DNA from: Trichodelitschia bisporula
Taxonomy: Eukaryota; Ascomycota; Dothideomycetes; Phaeotrichales; Phaeotrichaceae
Assembly (NCBI GenBank): GCA_010356995.1
Contig: ML996688.1
Coordinates: 1,772,579-1,836,578, forward strand
Length of the DNA stretch: 64,000 nt
Direction: 5' to 3'
In this document: piece after piece, positions 35,976 to 46,123 of the stretch
Numbering within the stretch: the stretch's first letter is position 1
How the letters are laid out: every line of letters starts with the position of its first letter
Notes under the pieces: generated by a model
Database searches by the model: none
The model's input: the letters and a program-made list of their open reading frames with translations, nothing else
Told to the model about the DNA's origin: nothing
Translations under genes and position numbers: made by a program

Positions 35976-36809
35976 ATGCCCCACCACGCCGAACCCGACC
36001 CCGACTCCGATCCCCCGCGCCTCCCACCTCTCCTCCGCCTCCCCCTCGGTACGCAGCCTCGCGCTCCCCAAGGTCAAACTAACCACCCAGAACTCCGCCC
36101 CAAAATCTACGCACACCTGCTGCCGCACACTCTCCCTTGCGACAACAATCTATCAACTTTCAGCCTCCTCTCCACCTCGCACAGCCTCCTCCCCACCTCG
36201 CACAGCCTCCTCACCACCTGGCACCCCGGCCACATCGGCCTCCTCTCCACCTCGCAACAACTCTCCCTCGAAACCCTCACGCACCTCTACTCCCACTCCA
36301 CCTTCGAAATAGACCTCACCTTCAGCAGCACCGCATTCCGCCTCGCAATTAACTTCTCCTCCGGCTTCAGTTCATTCTTGTACCTCCCCTTTCCCTCTCG
36401 TTTCTCTCCTCGAGTACTGGCGCTAATGCGCCGCTTCTTCATCACACTTTGGCATCCAGACTACTACAAGGGGATGGTGATGTACAACTGCGACGGGGAA
36501 GGTGTGACGGCGGTCGTACGAGCGCAGGTGAGCGCCCTCATCGACGTCCTGCGGGTGTGCAACCATGATCTAATCCTCGTGCACATGTGGGTGATATACG
36601 GGCCGGGGGACAGATGCAGCAGCACTATAGCACCACATACGCAATCCGTTCTCAAGCCCTTCCAGCTGCTTCGCGGGCTGCGGCGCGCACGGGTCGAAGG
36701 CAACGTCACGGCCGAGTATGCACGCAGTATCGAAGACGCTATGACGAAGACTAAGGACGGAAACGCCCTGTCGCCCTACTTAGAGAAGCCAGTCGGCGTG
36801 CAGGCGTAG
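35976..36809 (+). CDS. F-box-like / 2EXR-type protein
   Basis: A 277-residue protein. NHPELRPKIYAHLLPHTLP (residues about 36-54) resembles the L-P-x-E-[LI]-R-x-x-I-Y start of fungal F-box-like and 2EXR domains. After it come Leu/Thr/His-rich repeats (STSHSLLPTSHSLLTTWH), then LSLETLTHLYSHSTFEIDLTF, which fits the region of these families where hits for fungal gene-regulatory or degradation proteins occur, and a C-terminal GLRRARVEGNVTAEYARS segment. Role unknown. Its last 60 codons are copied at 42.8-43.05 kb. A small piece of related sequence (VDVLR) also follows its own stop codon near 36815. Confidence 0.6.
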   Translation: MPHHAEPDPDSDPPRLPPLLRLPLGTQPRAPQGQTNHPELRPKIYAHLLPHTLPCDNNLSTFSLLSTSHSLLPTSHSLLTTWHPGHIGLLSTSQQLSLETLTHLYSHSTFEIDLTFSSTAFRLAINFSSGFSSFLYLPFPSRFSPRVLALMRRFFITLWHPDYYKGMVMYNCDGEGVTAVVRAQVSALIDVLRVCNHDLILVHMWVIYGPGDRCSSTIAPHTQSVLKPFQLLRGLRRARVEGNVTAEYARSIEDAMTKTKDGNALSPYLEKPVGVQA

Positions 36810-37290
36810 GTGTGCGCCTTCGTCGACGTCCTGCGCAGCTGCAGGCCATCGGCGTCATCAGCCCTCAACGGGCATTCACCTTCCGCACACCCATCGAAGG
36901 TGTTTAGGCCGGACTCTTCGGCAGCGTAAAGCGATTGACTGAGAAGAGCCGCGAGTGGCGCGAAGACTGGACCGGCGAGGGCATAATTGAGGAGCCCGGC
37001 TATTCACGCGCAAATCATGCCAGATCATTTCAAGAAAAGAACCGCCTCGCATATTGAAATCAGACTATCGATGAAAGACAGTAAGCCGGCCAGTTCCAAC
37101 AATTCCAGAACAATTTCAAAAGAATGGTACGTTCAGGCCGTCAATAAACCCAAAGATTTCACATGTGTTAGCCCACTGAAACATCATATCTCGAGTGGCC
37201 AATGAGCGAGCACGTCTGCGTGTCCTTAAATCATAACCAAATTCCTCATTTCCAAGCAATGGACCGCTCCGAAGACGCGGCAGACTCCTT
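36810..37290. other. Gene-free stretch
   Basis: No gene. GTCGACGTCCTGCGCAGCTG near 36818 repeats part of the coding sequence near 36545 (ATCGACGTCCTGCGGGTGTG), so a short internal duplication of the preceding gene seems to lie here. Confidence 0.4.
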
Positions 37291-38289
37291 TCAAGTGCCA
37301 GGTTCCGGTGGGTCAGTGGCGCTATCGGTGTCGTCGAGCTTGGAGGGTGCAAGTTGGGAAGTGTCCATGGCAAAGAGCATTTGTCCCCATTCCTCGTCAC
37401 CAACCTTGACAGATGGATCAACATTCTTGTCCATAAGCGTGTCGTACATCTCGGTCTCCTTGTACTCCTGCTGGAGTTCTTCCGGGCTGAGCGCGTCTGC
37501 GCTCGACGCATCTGCGCTCTGCGCGTCTGGGTTGCCGGGTTCCTGTGCCACCGTCGTTACGCCCGTGAAGGTGGTGGGCTTGGTGGGTGTCGCGGCGGTG
37601 ATGTAGTAGGCGCAGTGCCAGGCCAACTTTTTGCCCTTTGAGTCAGCCCCTGTCGCCAGACACCGGTACTGGTCATCCCGACGGATTTGGGCGATGGGCC
37701 CGTAAGCGGTTTTATTATCATACGAGGCGCAGAAACCGACGACACGATCGACCTTGATCTCCTTCTTAGTCATCGGGTCTATGATCGATGATGTAAGCGA
37801 CCCATCCGAGGCCGTGTCGGCGCCAGACATGATGCAGGCTCTGCAACATTTATCGCCCGCGGGAATGTCTGTGGACGAGCACGTAGTCCGAGGTCAGTCG
37901 CCTGATTGCCCCGGAAAAGAATCAAGGTCTCGAGACTTACCGAACATGAAACCTTCCCAGCGAAAAGCGGTGCCGGGAGTGGCGATATTGGGGTCCAGGT
38001 AGATCGTGTCTGGAGCCTCATAGAGATTGAAGGTGTTGATGTTGGCCACCGGGTAATGCCAGGCATACCGCTGCCGGATCGTTGACGGCAAGGTACCGTC
38101 GCTGTTCACACGCTGGACTCTCTGCACATTGGTGACATCGTGCTCGTCGACCAGATAGATGACGTTGAACGTCTTACCAATCACGACCGGAGGCGGTGGT
38201 GGGGGGGGGTTTTTAGGTGGGTCGACCGCGTGAGGATGACACTTCGGCTTCCACTGGGCTGGACACTGTCCGTCGCTGAGATGACGCAT
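37291..38289 (-). CDS. Orphan hypothetical protein with Cys pairs
   Basis: Two exons, 37941-38289 and 37291-37868, with a 72-nt intron (GTAAGT to CCACAG), phases consistent, giving 308 residues. I do not recognise it. Features: N-terminal MRHLSDGQCPAQWKPKCHPH, a PPPPPPP run, a folded-looking part (GKTFNVIYLVDEHDVTNVQ, RQRYAWHYPVANINTFNLYE, TPGTAFRWEGFMFDIPAG) with KCCRAC across the splice, a second part KVDRVVGFCASYDNKTAYGP with LAWHCAYYITA, and an acidic tail. The splice removes an in-frame break and yields DIPAGDKCCRAC. No signal peptide at the chosen ATG. The two W-H/W-x-G-like halves could be a duplicated fold. Confidence 0.6.
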
Positions 38290-38640
38290 CTTGGAAGTGG
38301 AGGTTGAGGGCCTAAATTCAGAAGAGTGTATGATTGTTCGACAGTAGATATTTGTATTGATCAGGAAGTCCTGTGAGAGGCTGCTGCAGAGGATTCCGAT
38401 ATCGTGTCTCGATGGGTGGAAAGGGCTCAATATATAATTTTCCCTTAGAAATTCAGGGTATGTCCGCCACAGCAAGTCCTCTCCAGACTTTTCTCCTCAT
38501 ATCTGCTTCCGGAGCACTCGTCGCACAACGAAGCCCAGAGTCCCTTTGGAGTTCTCCTCCTAGTTCAAGCATCATCCATTCTGCGGGGTAACTGGGTACG
38601 TAGATACCTACCGGCTGTACCGAGATAACAGTCAGATATC

Positions 38641-38692
38641 TGACATGGATGTTCTGACATGGATGTTCTGACATGGATTGTTCTGACATGGA
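38641..38692 (+). repeat. 14-bp tandem repeat
   Basis: TGACATGGATGTTC occurs twice exactly, then once with an extra T, then partly (TGACATGGA). It sits in non-coding DNA 350 bases upstream of the orphan gene. Confidence 0.85.
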
Positions 38693-38809
38693 GCGCTTGA
38701 ATTGTGGCTTGCTGTCGCAGCTGCCGTCCTCCTCAGTTCTAGACTACCGGAGAAGCCAAAGGATCAATCAGAACCACTCAGAATGCAAGCCGTTGAAATG
38801 CATCTTCGT

Positions 38810-38942
38810 TATCTCAGCTGGGGCTCGGACGGTGGCGCACGTCGTGCGGGGGATTACCGCGGAGGCGCACTTCGCAGGACCACCAGCCAAGAATTCCCCA
38901 CCCCCACAGGAGGTGCGCCACCGTCTGAGCCCAGCTGAGATA
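38810..38942. repeat. 133-bp inverted repeat (hairpin or MITE)
   Basis: The left arm at 38810-38840 (TATCTCAGCTGGGGCTCGGA, then CGGTGGCGCAC) is the reverse complement of the right arm at 38913-38942 except for one extra G and one mismatch. The central loop is about 72 bases and itself GC-rich. It could be a miniature inverted-repeat element or the template of a strong RNA hairpin. Ends carry no obvious target duplication longer than TA. Confidence 0.8.
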
Positions 38943-40291
38943 TGGTAAATCCTCGTGCGTTGCCGCGTTTTCCTACCGTAAGGTTCAACCCGCCGCTAGG
39001 TTAGCTCCCGGAAGCTTAATTGAAATACGTTGCCCCACTCTTCCTGCCAAATACTACGTAGCTAGTACCTCAGTACGGGTATGCGTAGAAATGATGCCCA
39101 CTACGGAGTACTACCCAACGCACCTTCCCGTACCCCATCATAGCATAGTGTAAAATTGCTATCGGTAACAGGGTCTCATCGCTCGCGCTACCCTTCTTGA
39201 GGCTGTCTGACCAACTTGCATTGGATTCAGCTCCGGTATTAGAGGTCACCCCTGAAAAACTGCTCACAACCGACTGGCATAGAACTGGCTTGCAGCTTAG
39301 GTTAACTGCTGTGGCTGGCTGAAAGGCAAAGAGACGATATCATCACTTCCATGGTCATGTGCCCCGGACTTCCGTTTCTCAGGTGTGTGATCCGTAGTCT
39401 GAGCGCTAACGGACTTTCAAGTCCATGAACGGAGAAGCTGAAAGACGAGTCGACAGCATGTCTTCAACCAACCAACTTTCCCTAATCGGCCTCTCCAGAC
39501 CGTGGGTTCTTTCACTGCGCAGAATCCGATACAGCATTATGCGCAGGTGCCGAACCCTAACTGCAGAAACGCTTCCTTCAGGTCGTTGCCTGCTTCCTTC
39601 AGCTCGACGCCTTAGCTGAGCTTCATGCACAGCACTAGGGCCATACTCTATGTACGGTGACCCACCTAAAAGTCTCATCTGCTCATCCAGGACATGTGGA
39701 CAATGAGCCCTGACCAGACCGTTCCGATCTGTCCGCAGTACAATCCAGCCACGTAGAAACCGGCAAACCACTTCTACGGTACGCTGTGATGTTCCGATTT
39801 AAGGTACCATGCTAATCGAGGACATCGGGAGGAGAGTCTAGACTCATCGTCAGCCAGCCATCGTGCTCAGCCTGCCTTTCAGCTGCATGCTGCCCGACGC
39901 GGCAACAGCGGCTCGCCCCGGCCTGCACCGGCCTGCCACATTTGAGACGCCGACAGGTACTGATGCAGAGTCTAGATGCTTCGGCGAAGAAGTACCCTAA
40001 AACGGTCATGTCGATGCTCCTTCTGGCAAAATAATCTCGAGCTCAGCTCACGACTGGCTGCGGGGAAGCTCTCGACCCCTGCTGGACGTCTGCGGCCTGA
40101 TTTGGTCCACCTATTCCCGGAGCAAGTCTTCTGGTGGACCATTCCTAGTTGATAACAAAGCAAGACTCCTAGTGCTGGCATCGAGTTTACTTGGGAATTT
40201 GGACTCTGTTCAGTCGTCGTGCGGTGTGACCCGGTCAATAAGGAAGGTCTACAGCTCTACTTTGCCCTCTCTGCCTGATTCGCTGAACAAA
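38943..40291. other. Gene-free stretch upstream of the M4 protease
   Basis: No gene. Frames on the minus strand near 39.4-39.8 kb lack motifs. Near 39050-39130 several GTAC/CTACGTAG palindromic bits occur. The last 100 bases precede the protease start without a clear TATA box. Confidence 0.35.
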
Positions 40292-41711
40292 ATGAACGGT
40301 CCGGGCCAAAGTATTGTTTCGCCTCACCTTCTTGATGCTCTTGCAACAAGCGAAGATCCGGAGACTCGGCGCATGGCCTTGAACACGTTGACCCATAGTT
40401 CTCATGTCCGGACCAGGCGCAGACATCACTTGAAGGCCAAAATTGCTGAGTCCAGCGAGTCATCATCTGAGCAGCGGCCAGTTTTTCAAGGATTCGTGCC
40501 GGACCAGCTGCTTGACCATGTCGCGACTTCGCAACAATCAGATGAGGCTAGTCGGGAGCTTGCAAAACGGACGCTAAACATCAACCAGAAGCTTCAGGGC
40601 GACCTCGCGACGAGCTCGCCCACCGTGAATGACGCCGCGACGTCGAGCAAACTACAACGCCGGATATTCGACATGAAAAATATCGTCCAGATTAACGGCC
40701 GCAGCGATGAGACCTACAAGCTGCTACCCGGCACCCTAGTGAGGTCAGAAGGCGATCCACCCGTTCCGGACGAGCACGCAAACCAGGTATATGACAATAG
40801 CGCCATGGTGCTCGAGTTTTACCAGCAGGTCTTCGGCTACAACTTCCTCGACGATCTTGGCGCCCCCATTATCAGCTCGATCCACTATGAGAACGGCTAC
40901 CAGAACGCACAGTGGGTGGGTGATTTGGCGAGACAGATGATTTACGGCGACGGCGGCAGCAATCTGTACAATTTCACCGCCTGTCTAGACATCATAGGCC
41001 ACGAGATGGCGGTTTGTGACCTCTCCTTGCCCCGACAGCGCAGAGCGCAGAGAGATGACTTATAGCTGACTGCGCTGAAGCATGCCGTCACCGAGTACAT
41101 ATGCCCCCTCGAGTACGAAGGAGAGTCCGGTGCTCTGAACGAGCACGTCTCGGACGCTTTCGGCATGATGGTCACCCTGTGGGCGGACAAGAAGACGACG
41201 GCCGAGTCCGACTGGCTCATCGGGGAGGGCTCTCTGATGCCCGGCGTCAAGGGCATCGCCCTCCGCAATATGAAATTTCCAGGCACGGCATACGACGACC
41301 CAAAGGTATGTGAGCCAGAAGGGAGAATCTCACTCTCATCTCTACCGATCATTGACCACTTCCTCGCAGTTTGGCAAAGACCCGCAACCGGCCTCCTGGG
41401 CCGAGATCGAAGCCTACAAGACCAAGCACGTGCGCTGGAATGTGTACGACCACGGGAGCGTGCACGCGTTCTCCGGCGTGCCTAACCGCGCCTTCGTGCT
41501 AGCGGCGGAGTCGCTCGGCGGCTACTGCTGGGAGACGGCGGGAAAGGTCTGGTGGACGGTGTTGAAGGGGAAACGCGTGTCTTCGACCTGCACCTTTGTC
41601 GAGTTTGCTGACGCCACTGTCGATGTGGCCCGGGAGCTACTGGGCGAGCAGGCGGCGGGGCTTGTTAGGAATGCTTGGGATGAGGTTGGGGTGAAGAAAG
41701 CTGCTGCTTGA
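40292..41711 (+). CDS. Protealysin-like M4 metalloprotease with doubled propeptide motif
   Basis: Thermolysin-family zinc endopeptidase. Exons 40292-41011, 41081-41305, 41370-41711; introns of 69 and 64 nt, 428 residues. Intron 1 splits the zinc motif: splicing gives HEMAH (residues 237-241) followed by AVTEY, as in thermolysin HELTHAVTDY. GALNEHVSDAFG supplies the third zinc ligand Glu, and YDHGSVHAFSGVPNRAF the transition-state His. There is no signal peptide; instead the N-terminus has the short protealysin-type propeptide signature, SIVSPHLLDALAT with RRMALNTL (residues 7-33), and a second copy, GFVPDQLLDHVAT with LAKRTLNIN (residues 67-97). Protealysin-like proteases are mainly bacterial, so descent by transfer followed by intron gain is likely (inference). 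ATG 40292 is chosen because it begins the propeptide motif. Confidence 0.88.
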
Positions 41712-42819
41712 GCATGGTCGCTGTTGCCGATCTGAGTTCTGGATATCCTTCTGAGATGACACATATTAACGTTATGTTCCTATTGTGCCGACAATTGTCG
41801 TTCCCTTCAGGGCTCAGGAGCGGCCGTTCATCCCCCCCTGCTTAATCTAAGCCAAAAAGGGTATGGTAACAACCCCACTACCAAGCTTCCGCAAAAAACT
41901 CTATTTAAACGACGCACAATAGCTCTTCAAGTTGTGCAACCGCAATCAACTGCTTTTCTTGACTTCAAATACTCCTTTCTAACGTTTAACATGATGCTCC
42001 TACTTCTTCTTCAAGTTTATATGCATCTTGTTCGCCGCTGGTTACCTTTAAGGTGTAGAAGTCATGCTCTTTGAGCGCATGTCACGGAACTCCCAGGCTC
42101 ACCTGTGGTGCAGGCCCCAAGGGCTCGCAGGAGCGCCCCGAGGGCTCGCAGAGCGTCCAGGGCTCAGGGCCAACTGTCAGGACCACGCCATGATGGAGGA
42201 TATTTGCACAGTATTACTCTTGTCTTCCTCCATCCCCAAGCAAACAACTTCAGACATTCTCAAAACCTTTGCCGGTACTGAGCCCTTGTGACACGTATCC
42301 CTTCTCTTGCTCGCGTCTTTGGAAGGGTCCAAACTGTGGCGTAGGCTGTGGCGCAAGCGGGGGTTCGTCGCTGGGGGTCATGGGTCCACGTGATATCGTG
42401 AGATCTCAAAAGCCTCATGCTTGCAGCTTGCCACGCTTAATCAGACTGCAATCAACCGAAATTGCCGAGTGGCACCACAACAATGTCTTACACATATGAA
42501 ACACAATCCTTAGATGCAGCCCGACGGGCTCTATCGCGTCCAAGTCTTTTTATATCGCTAGCGTACTTGCGCATCGAGATGCTCGCGCTTGAAGGCGTGC
42601 TACGATATATGTCGCATTTTCTTAATGTACGAGTATTCCAGCCTTATCAAATTTAGACACGCGATAGATCCAGTCTATGCGAAAGTTTTGGCAAAATTTC
42701 AGTTCTATATCTGGTCGTCGCATAGAGATACAGGCGTTTGAGGCTTTGAGGGTATTGACATCGTGATAGGCCTCGTGTTGAGCTTCATTTTGCCAAGACT
42801 ACTTGCAACCAATGGGTGC
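41712..42819. other. Gene-free stretch
   Basis: No gene supported. A TATA-like CTATTTAAACG at about 41900 is followed by a leader and a 27-codon hydrophobic frame at 41990 (MMLLLLLQVYMHLVRRWLPL), perhaps the remains of a gene. Near 42118-42165 GGGCTCGCAG and CAGGGCTC recur. Nothing else is visible. Confidence 0.35.
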
Positions 42820-43048
42820 GGGTGACAGACGGACTGGAGCCGGCGGAGCAGCACGGCGGCCACACAGACAGTCCATCCTCGAGCCCTTCCGGCAGCTCCG
42901 CGGGGTGCAGCGCGCACGGGTCGAAGGCAACGTCACGGCCGAGTACGCACGCAGTATCGAAGACGCCATGACGAATACTAAAGGAAAGGGAAACGCCCTG
43001 TCGCCCTACTTGGAAAAGCCCGACCAACCGCCCCTAACGCCGCACTGA
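42820..43048 (+). pseudogene. Fragment of the 35.98-kb F-box-like gene
   Basis: About 210 bases close to identical with 36640-36790. The encoded segment (RARVEGNVTAEYARSIEDAM, then GNALSPYLEKP) matches the C-terminus of that protein with few changes, but nothing of the N-terminal 200 residues is present. It lies directly beside the 3' end of BRX1. A short insertion (GKG) and a different final few residues mark the break. Probably a non-functional duplicate. Confidence 0.8.
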
Positions 43049-43090
43049 TGCCTGACTCTCATCTTGGGTATTATCCTACATGCTCCCCGA

Positions 43091-44100
43091 TCACGCAAAC
43101 AGCTCCCGGTTATCCAGCGGATCCCGCTCGGCCTTTGTTCCTCCATGCGTCGTGAGACCAAAAGCGCCACGCTTGACCCGGCTCTGTGTCTCCGCCTCAG
43201 CACGGCGATTGAACCGCCCAGCCTTGCTCTTGATCAAATCGGCGCGAATTGCATTCGGCGAGACAAATTCCTTATTCTCGAAGATGACGGGCCCGCCGAA
43301 GCTGCCCTCGAGGATGACAATAGGCGTCAGCACAAAGCGCGGGCCAATCTCTACCAGACCGATGCTCGTCTCGCCGCGCTTGGGCGCCTCGGCTTCCGGA
43401 ACATCGCCCTCGGGCAGCGCCTGCGCCTTGTTGTCCGCCGTTTCGTTGATCTGGTAGCACCGGACCCACACCTTGCCGTCTGCGACCGTGAAACCCATGA
43501 CGTGGTCGACGAAGGGCTTTGACTTGCGCGCCCCTTTGGGCACGCCGAATGTCTGTGCTAGCAGCTCCTTGATCACCTGCAGGTGAGGCGCGGACTCGAA
43601 GGTGGCGTCGAAGGAGAGAATGGGTCGCGAGCCCTTGAGGCAGTTACCGGTGAAGTGCAGTTCGTCCGTAGTGTGCACTGCATCATTAGCTCAGCTCCTT
43701 GCGCTTCCAATTAACCCACTATTCTGCACGTGGAATTTGACCGTCGGGCCATTGGGCGGCTTGCTCATCCACGCGTACAAGTCCTTGCCCTTGCGCGCCT
43801 CAAAGAACAGTACATTATTACAGTTGTACAGTTCCGCGAGCTCATTGAGCTGGTACAGCTTGGTTTTGGTGTCGAGCTTGGCCTCCTTGCGGCTGTGCGG
43901 GAGCAGAAAGTGGATGTCGTTGAGCAGATGGCGCTGGCTGAGCGGGTTAGCAAGGCTCGGTTCCGCGGCGCAATGGTGACAAACCGGAAGGTGACGCCTC
44001 TTGAACTGAGAATCAGGACGCGCTGTCGTGTTGCTTTGTCGCCCTCGGATTTGGGGACTTTGGAGTCGGGTTGCGAAAGGGCTTTGTAGACGGCGGCCAT
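43091..44100 (-). CDS. BRX1: Ribosome biogenesis protein Brx1 (Brix domain)
   Basis: Nucleolar Brix-domain protein required for 60S ribosomal subunit assembly. Exons 43985-44100, 43720-43937 and 43091-43677; introns of 47 and 42 nt, both GT-AG with phases consistent, 306 residues. Splice 1 yields SSRGVTFRQRHLLNDI and splice 2 yields KFHVQNMHTTDELHFTGN, both close to yeast Brx1. Other family marks: LLPHSRKEAKLDTK, LNELAELYNCNNVLFFEARK, MSKPPNGPTVKF, GSRPILSFDATFE, FGVPKGARKSKPFVDHV, LVEIGPRFVLTPIVILEGSF and GGPVIFENKEFVSPN. It sits between the F-box-like fragment and the small-protein cluster. Its upstream neighbour C runs in the same direction. Confidence 0.96.
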
Positions 44101-44570
44101 ATTTAACGGTGGATTTGCTGATACAGAGATGTCCGATAGAAACTTTTGGCGGAGAAAACTTGTCGGGGCTGAGAGATGATCCATGCCGGCTTGGCCCGTG
44201 GTGGTGGCTGGTGGGGCTGCTTGGCATCATGAAAAATCTTGACTCGGACCTCATAATGCTGTGTTCGATGTCTCCGTTTGTAGGACGCTTCTTTAGTGAG
44301 TATTCGCTCATCGTGTTCCGAAGTCATAACTTGTTGAAATTTTAGCATTTCATCCATCCGATGCATGTTTCGTTAAACGTGCCGATGCCAGTGATCTTTT
44401 ACAGGGCTTGAAGCATGCATGTCAGGCGTTAGAGATTCTCGACATTATCACAATCACCGCCAGGCCCTGGAACCGATCACAAAGCCGACAGCGCGCCCTC
44501 AACTTCACACTGGACACTAGATTACCACCTCACACCCCGACATGTCGCGCACCGCCTCAACTGAACCTCA

Positions 44571-44972
44571 CTACGGCCTCTCCCCTCTTTCCTTCGCCCT
44601 ATCCATTTCATACAGGGCTCCACTCACCATATTCCCCACCCACACCGCTCGCTGTTGCTCTGTCAAAGTGATCTTCCCCGTCACCACGTCGTGCGTAGTG
44701 AAAACCTTGTCCCCTTGCGACTCGGCTATGGCTTTCAGGTGAGCTTCCCAGGCGGCTGTGGGTTCTCCTCCGCCCTTCTTGCCGGCGGGGCTGGTAGAGG
44801 TTCTGCCTTGCGCTTTACGGTCACTGTTGGCGGAGCTGGGCGCGGCTTTCCCTTGCGTTTTCCCTTGCGCTTTCCGGTCGGTACTGGAGGGTTTGGGAGC
44901 GGATTTGTCACCGATGCGGGCGATACCGCTGACTTCAGGCCCTAGGGAGGGGGTGACGTTGTTCAAGGGCAT
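44571..44972 (-). CDS. Small Ser/Lys-rich family protein, locus C
   Basis: A 133-residue basic protein of unknown function and the most diverged clear member. The N-terminus (MPLNNVTPSLGPEV) aligns with MPWNNNTSS of locus D. The middle has a repeated STDRKAQGK / NSDRKAQGR unit and a KKGGG stretch. The family motif at residues 74-100 is WEAHLKAIAESQGDKVFTTH then DVVTGKI, close to FQNLVESQGGKVYN-AGDVAKG in D. The tail LTEQQRAVWVGNMVSGALYE is new. Start chosen by alignment with D. Confidence 0.6.
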   Translation of the reverse strand: MPLNNVTPSLGPEVSGIARIGDKSAPKPSSTDRKAQGKTQGKAAPSSANSDRKAQGRTSTSPAGKKGGGEPTAAWEAHLKAIAESQGDKVFTTHDVVTGKITLTEQQRAVWVGNMVSGALYEMDRAKERGERP

Positions 44973-45740
44973 GATGGGAGTCTGACTGAAGCTCTAGAAG
45001 TGAAGTTGTGAGTGCGATGAACTGGATGGAGATGATGCCCTGACAGAGGGGAAGGTGAGCCAACTTTGTACGCGCGATATTGGAGCACTTGGTTACTTAC
45101 CACGAGTTGCGCCAGCAGTGTATGAAAGAGTTGGTTGTATGAGCGTTGGTGGATCTCGCAGCTCTCTGACTGTTTATCCAGGGCGTATGCCAAGCCTTGA
45201 AGTTGTTGAGGAAGGCGCCGCCCGCAGCGATGCGGTACTTGTGAGATAAGTTTCCCGAACGTTGCTTGTTTGACCTGGTTGTCCAATGGGACCTGTGGCG
45301 AATCTCATCAGTGGAGCCATCTTGAGACATCTTTCCACTCGAGATGGACTTCTGCAATTAAACCTGGAGTCATGAGGGCAGATACGAATTCTTGCGTCTT
45401 ACGGGTGCGCGTCGCTGCTGGTACAGTCATGGCTCGCGTTTGCAACGGCTAGGAAGCATGCATTCCGGCGCCAGAGGTTCTCAACATCGTCAGAATCGGC
45501 CGCCAGGCCACGAGGACCGGTCGCAAACCCGACAGTGCACTTAACTTCACACTGGACACAAGATCACCAAGCCGATCGCTTCGCTTGACTTCGCACCGGA
45601 CGCAAGATCATCAAATCACCAAGTCACATCACAGCAGCGAGCGGAAAAATCTTCAATTGAAGCCCGCTACCTATCCTCCCCACAATCCCATATCACCCTT
45701 CCCGCAGAACTTCAACCGCGCATACCCGCCATCCACACCT

Positions 45741-45974
45741 CTACTTCCGCCCCAGGTACTCATTGCCCTTCGCCACATCACCCGCATTGTAAACCTTGCC
45801 ACCCTGGGACTCGACCAAGTTCTGGAAGCCAGTGAACCCGGCGGCTTTGGCCTGCGACTCGCGGCCCATGCCGGCGGGGTTGGCGGTGCCGGAGGAGGAA
45901 GCCTTGCCGCCGGAGGAGGAGGCGCTGTTGCCGGATGAGGCCTTGCCGGAGGAGGTATTGTTGTTCCAAGGCAT
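45741..45974 (-). CDS. Small Ser-rich family protein, locus D
   Basis: A 77-residue protein. The N-terminus MPWNNNTSSGKASSGNSASS is Ser/Gly/Asn-rich, then RESQAKAAGFTGFQNLV, ESQGGKVYN and DVAKGNEYLGRK form the complete family motif with no tail. It is one of the two shortest intact members with locus G, so this may be the minimal protein. A strong TATA box lies 140 bases upstream. No signal peptide, so a small intracellular protein is likely. Confidence 0.72.
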   Translation of the reverse strand: MPWNNNTSSGKASSGNSASSSGGKASSSGTANPAGMGRESQAKAAGFTGFQNLVESQGGKVYNAGDVAKGNEYLGRK

Positions 45975-46113
45975 GGTAAGAGATTTGACTTGGAGTTGTG
46001 GAAGTGAAGGTATGTGAGTTTCAGGGAATCGTGTAGAGTGGATGATGGTATGTCAGTGTGTGGGAATCGTGAGAGTGGATGAACTTGATGCCTTGAGGGA
46101 GTGGAAGATGAAC

Positions 46114-46123
46114 CGATTTTATA
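46114..46123 (-). promoter_or_regulatory. TATA box of locus D
   Basis: GTATAAAATC on the minus strand, about 140 bases before the locus D start and flanked by CGCGCG. The equivalent place in the locus C unit (about 45065) reads GTACAAAGTT, so the box is weaker there. Confidence 0.55.

Noticed and set aside
41012-41080. Use of the nearer acceptor TTATAG in the M4 protease
   Set aside because: It would insert LTALK into the zinc motif and destroy HEMAH; the acceptor at 41080 keeps the catalytic site.
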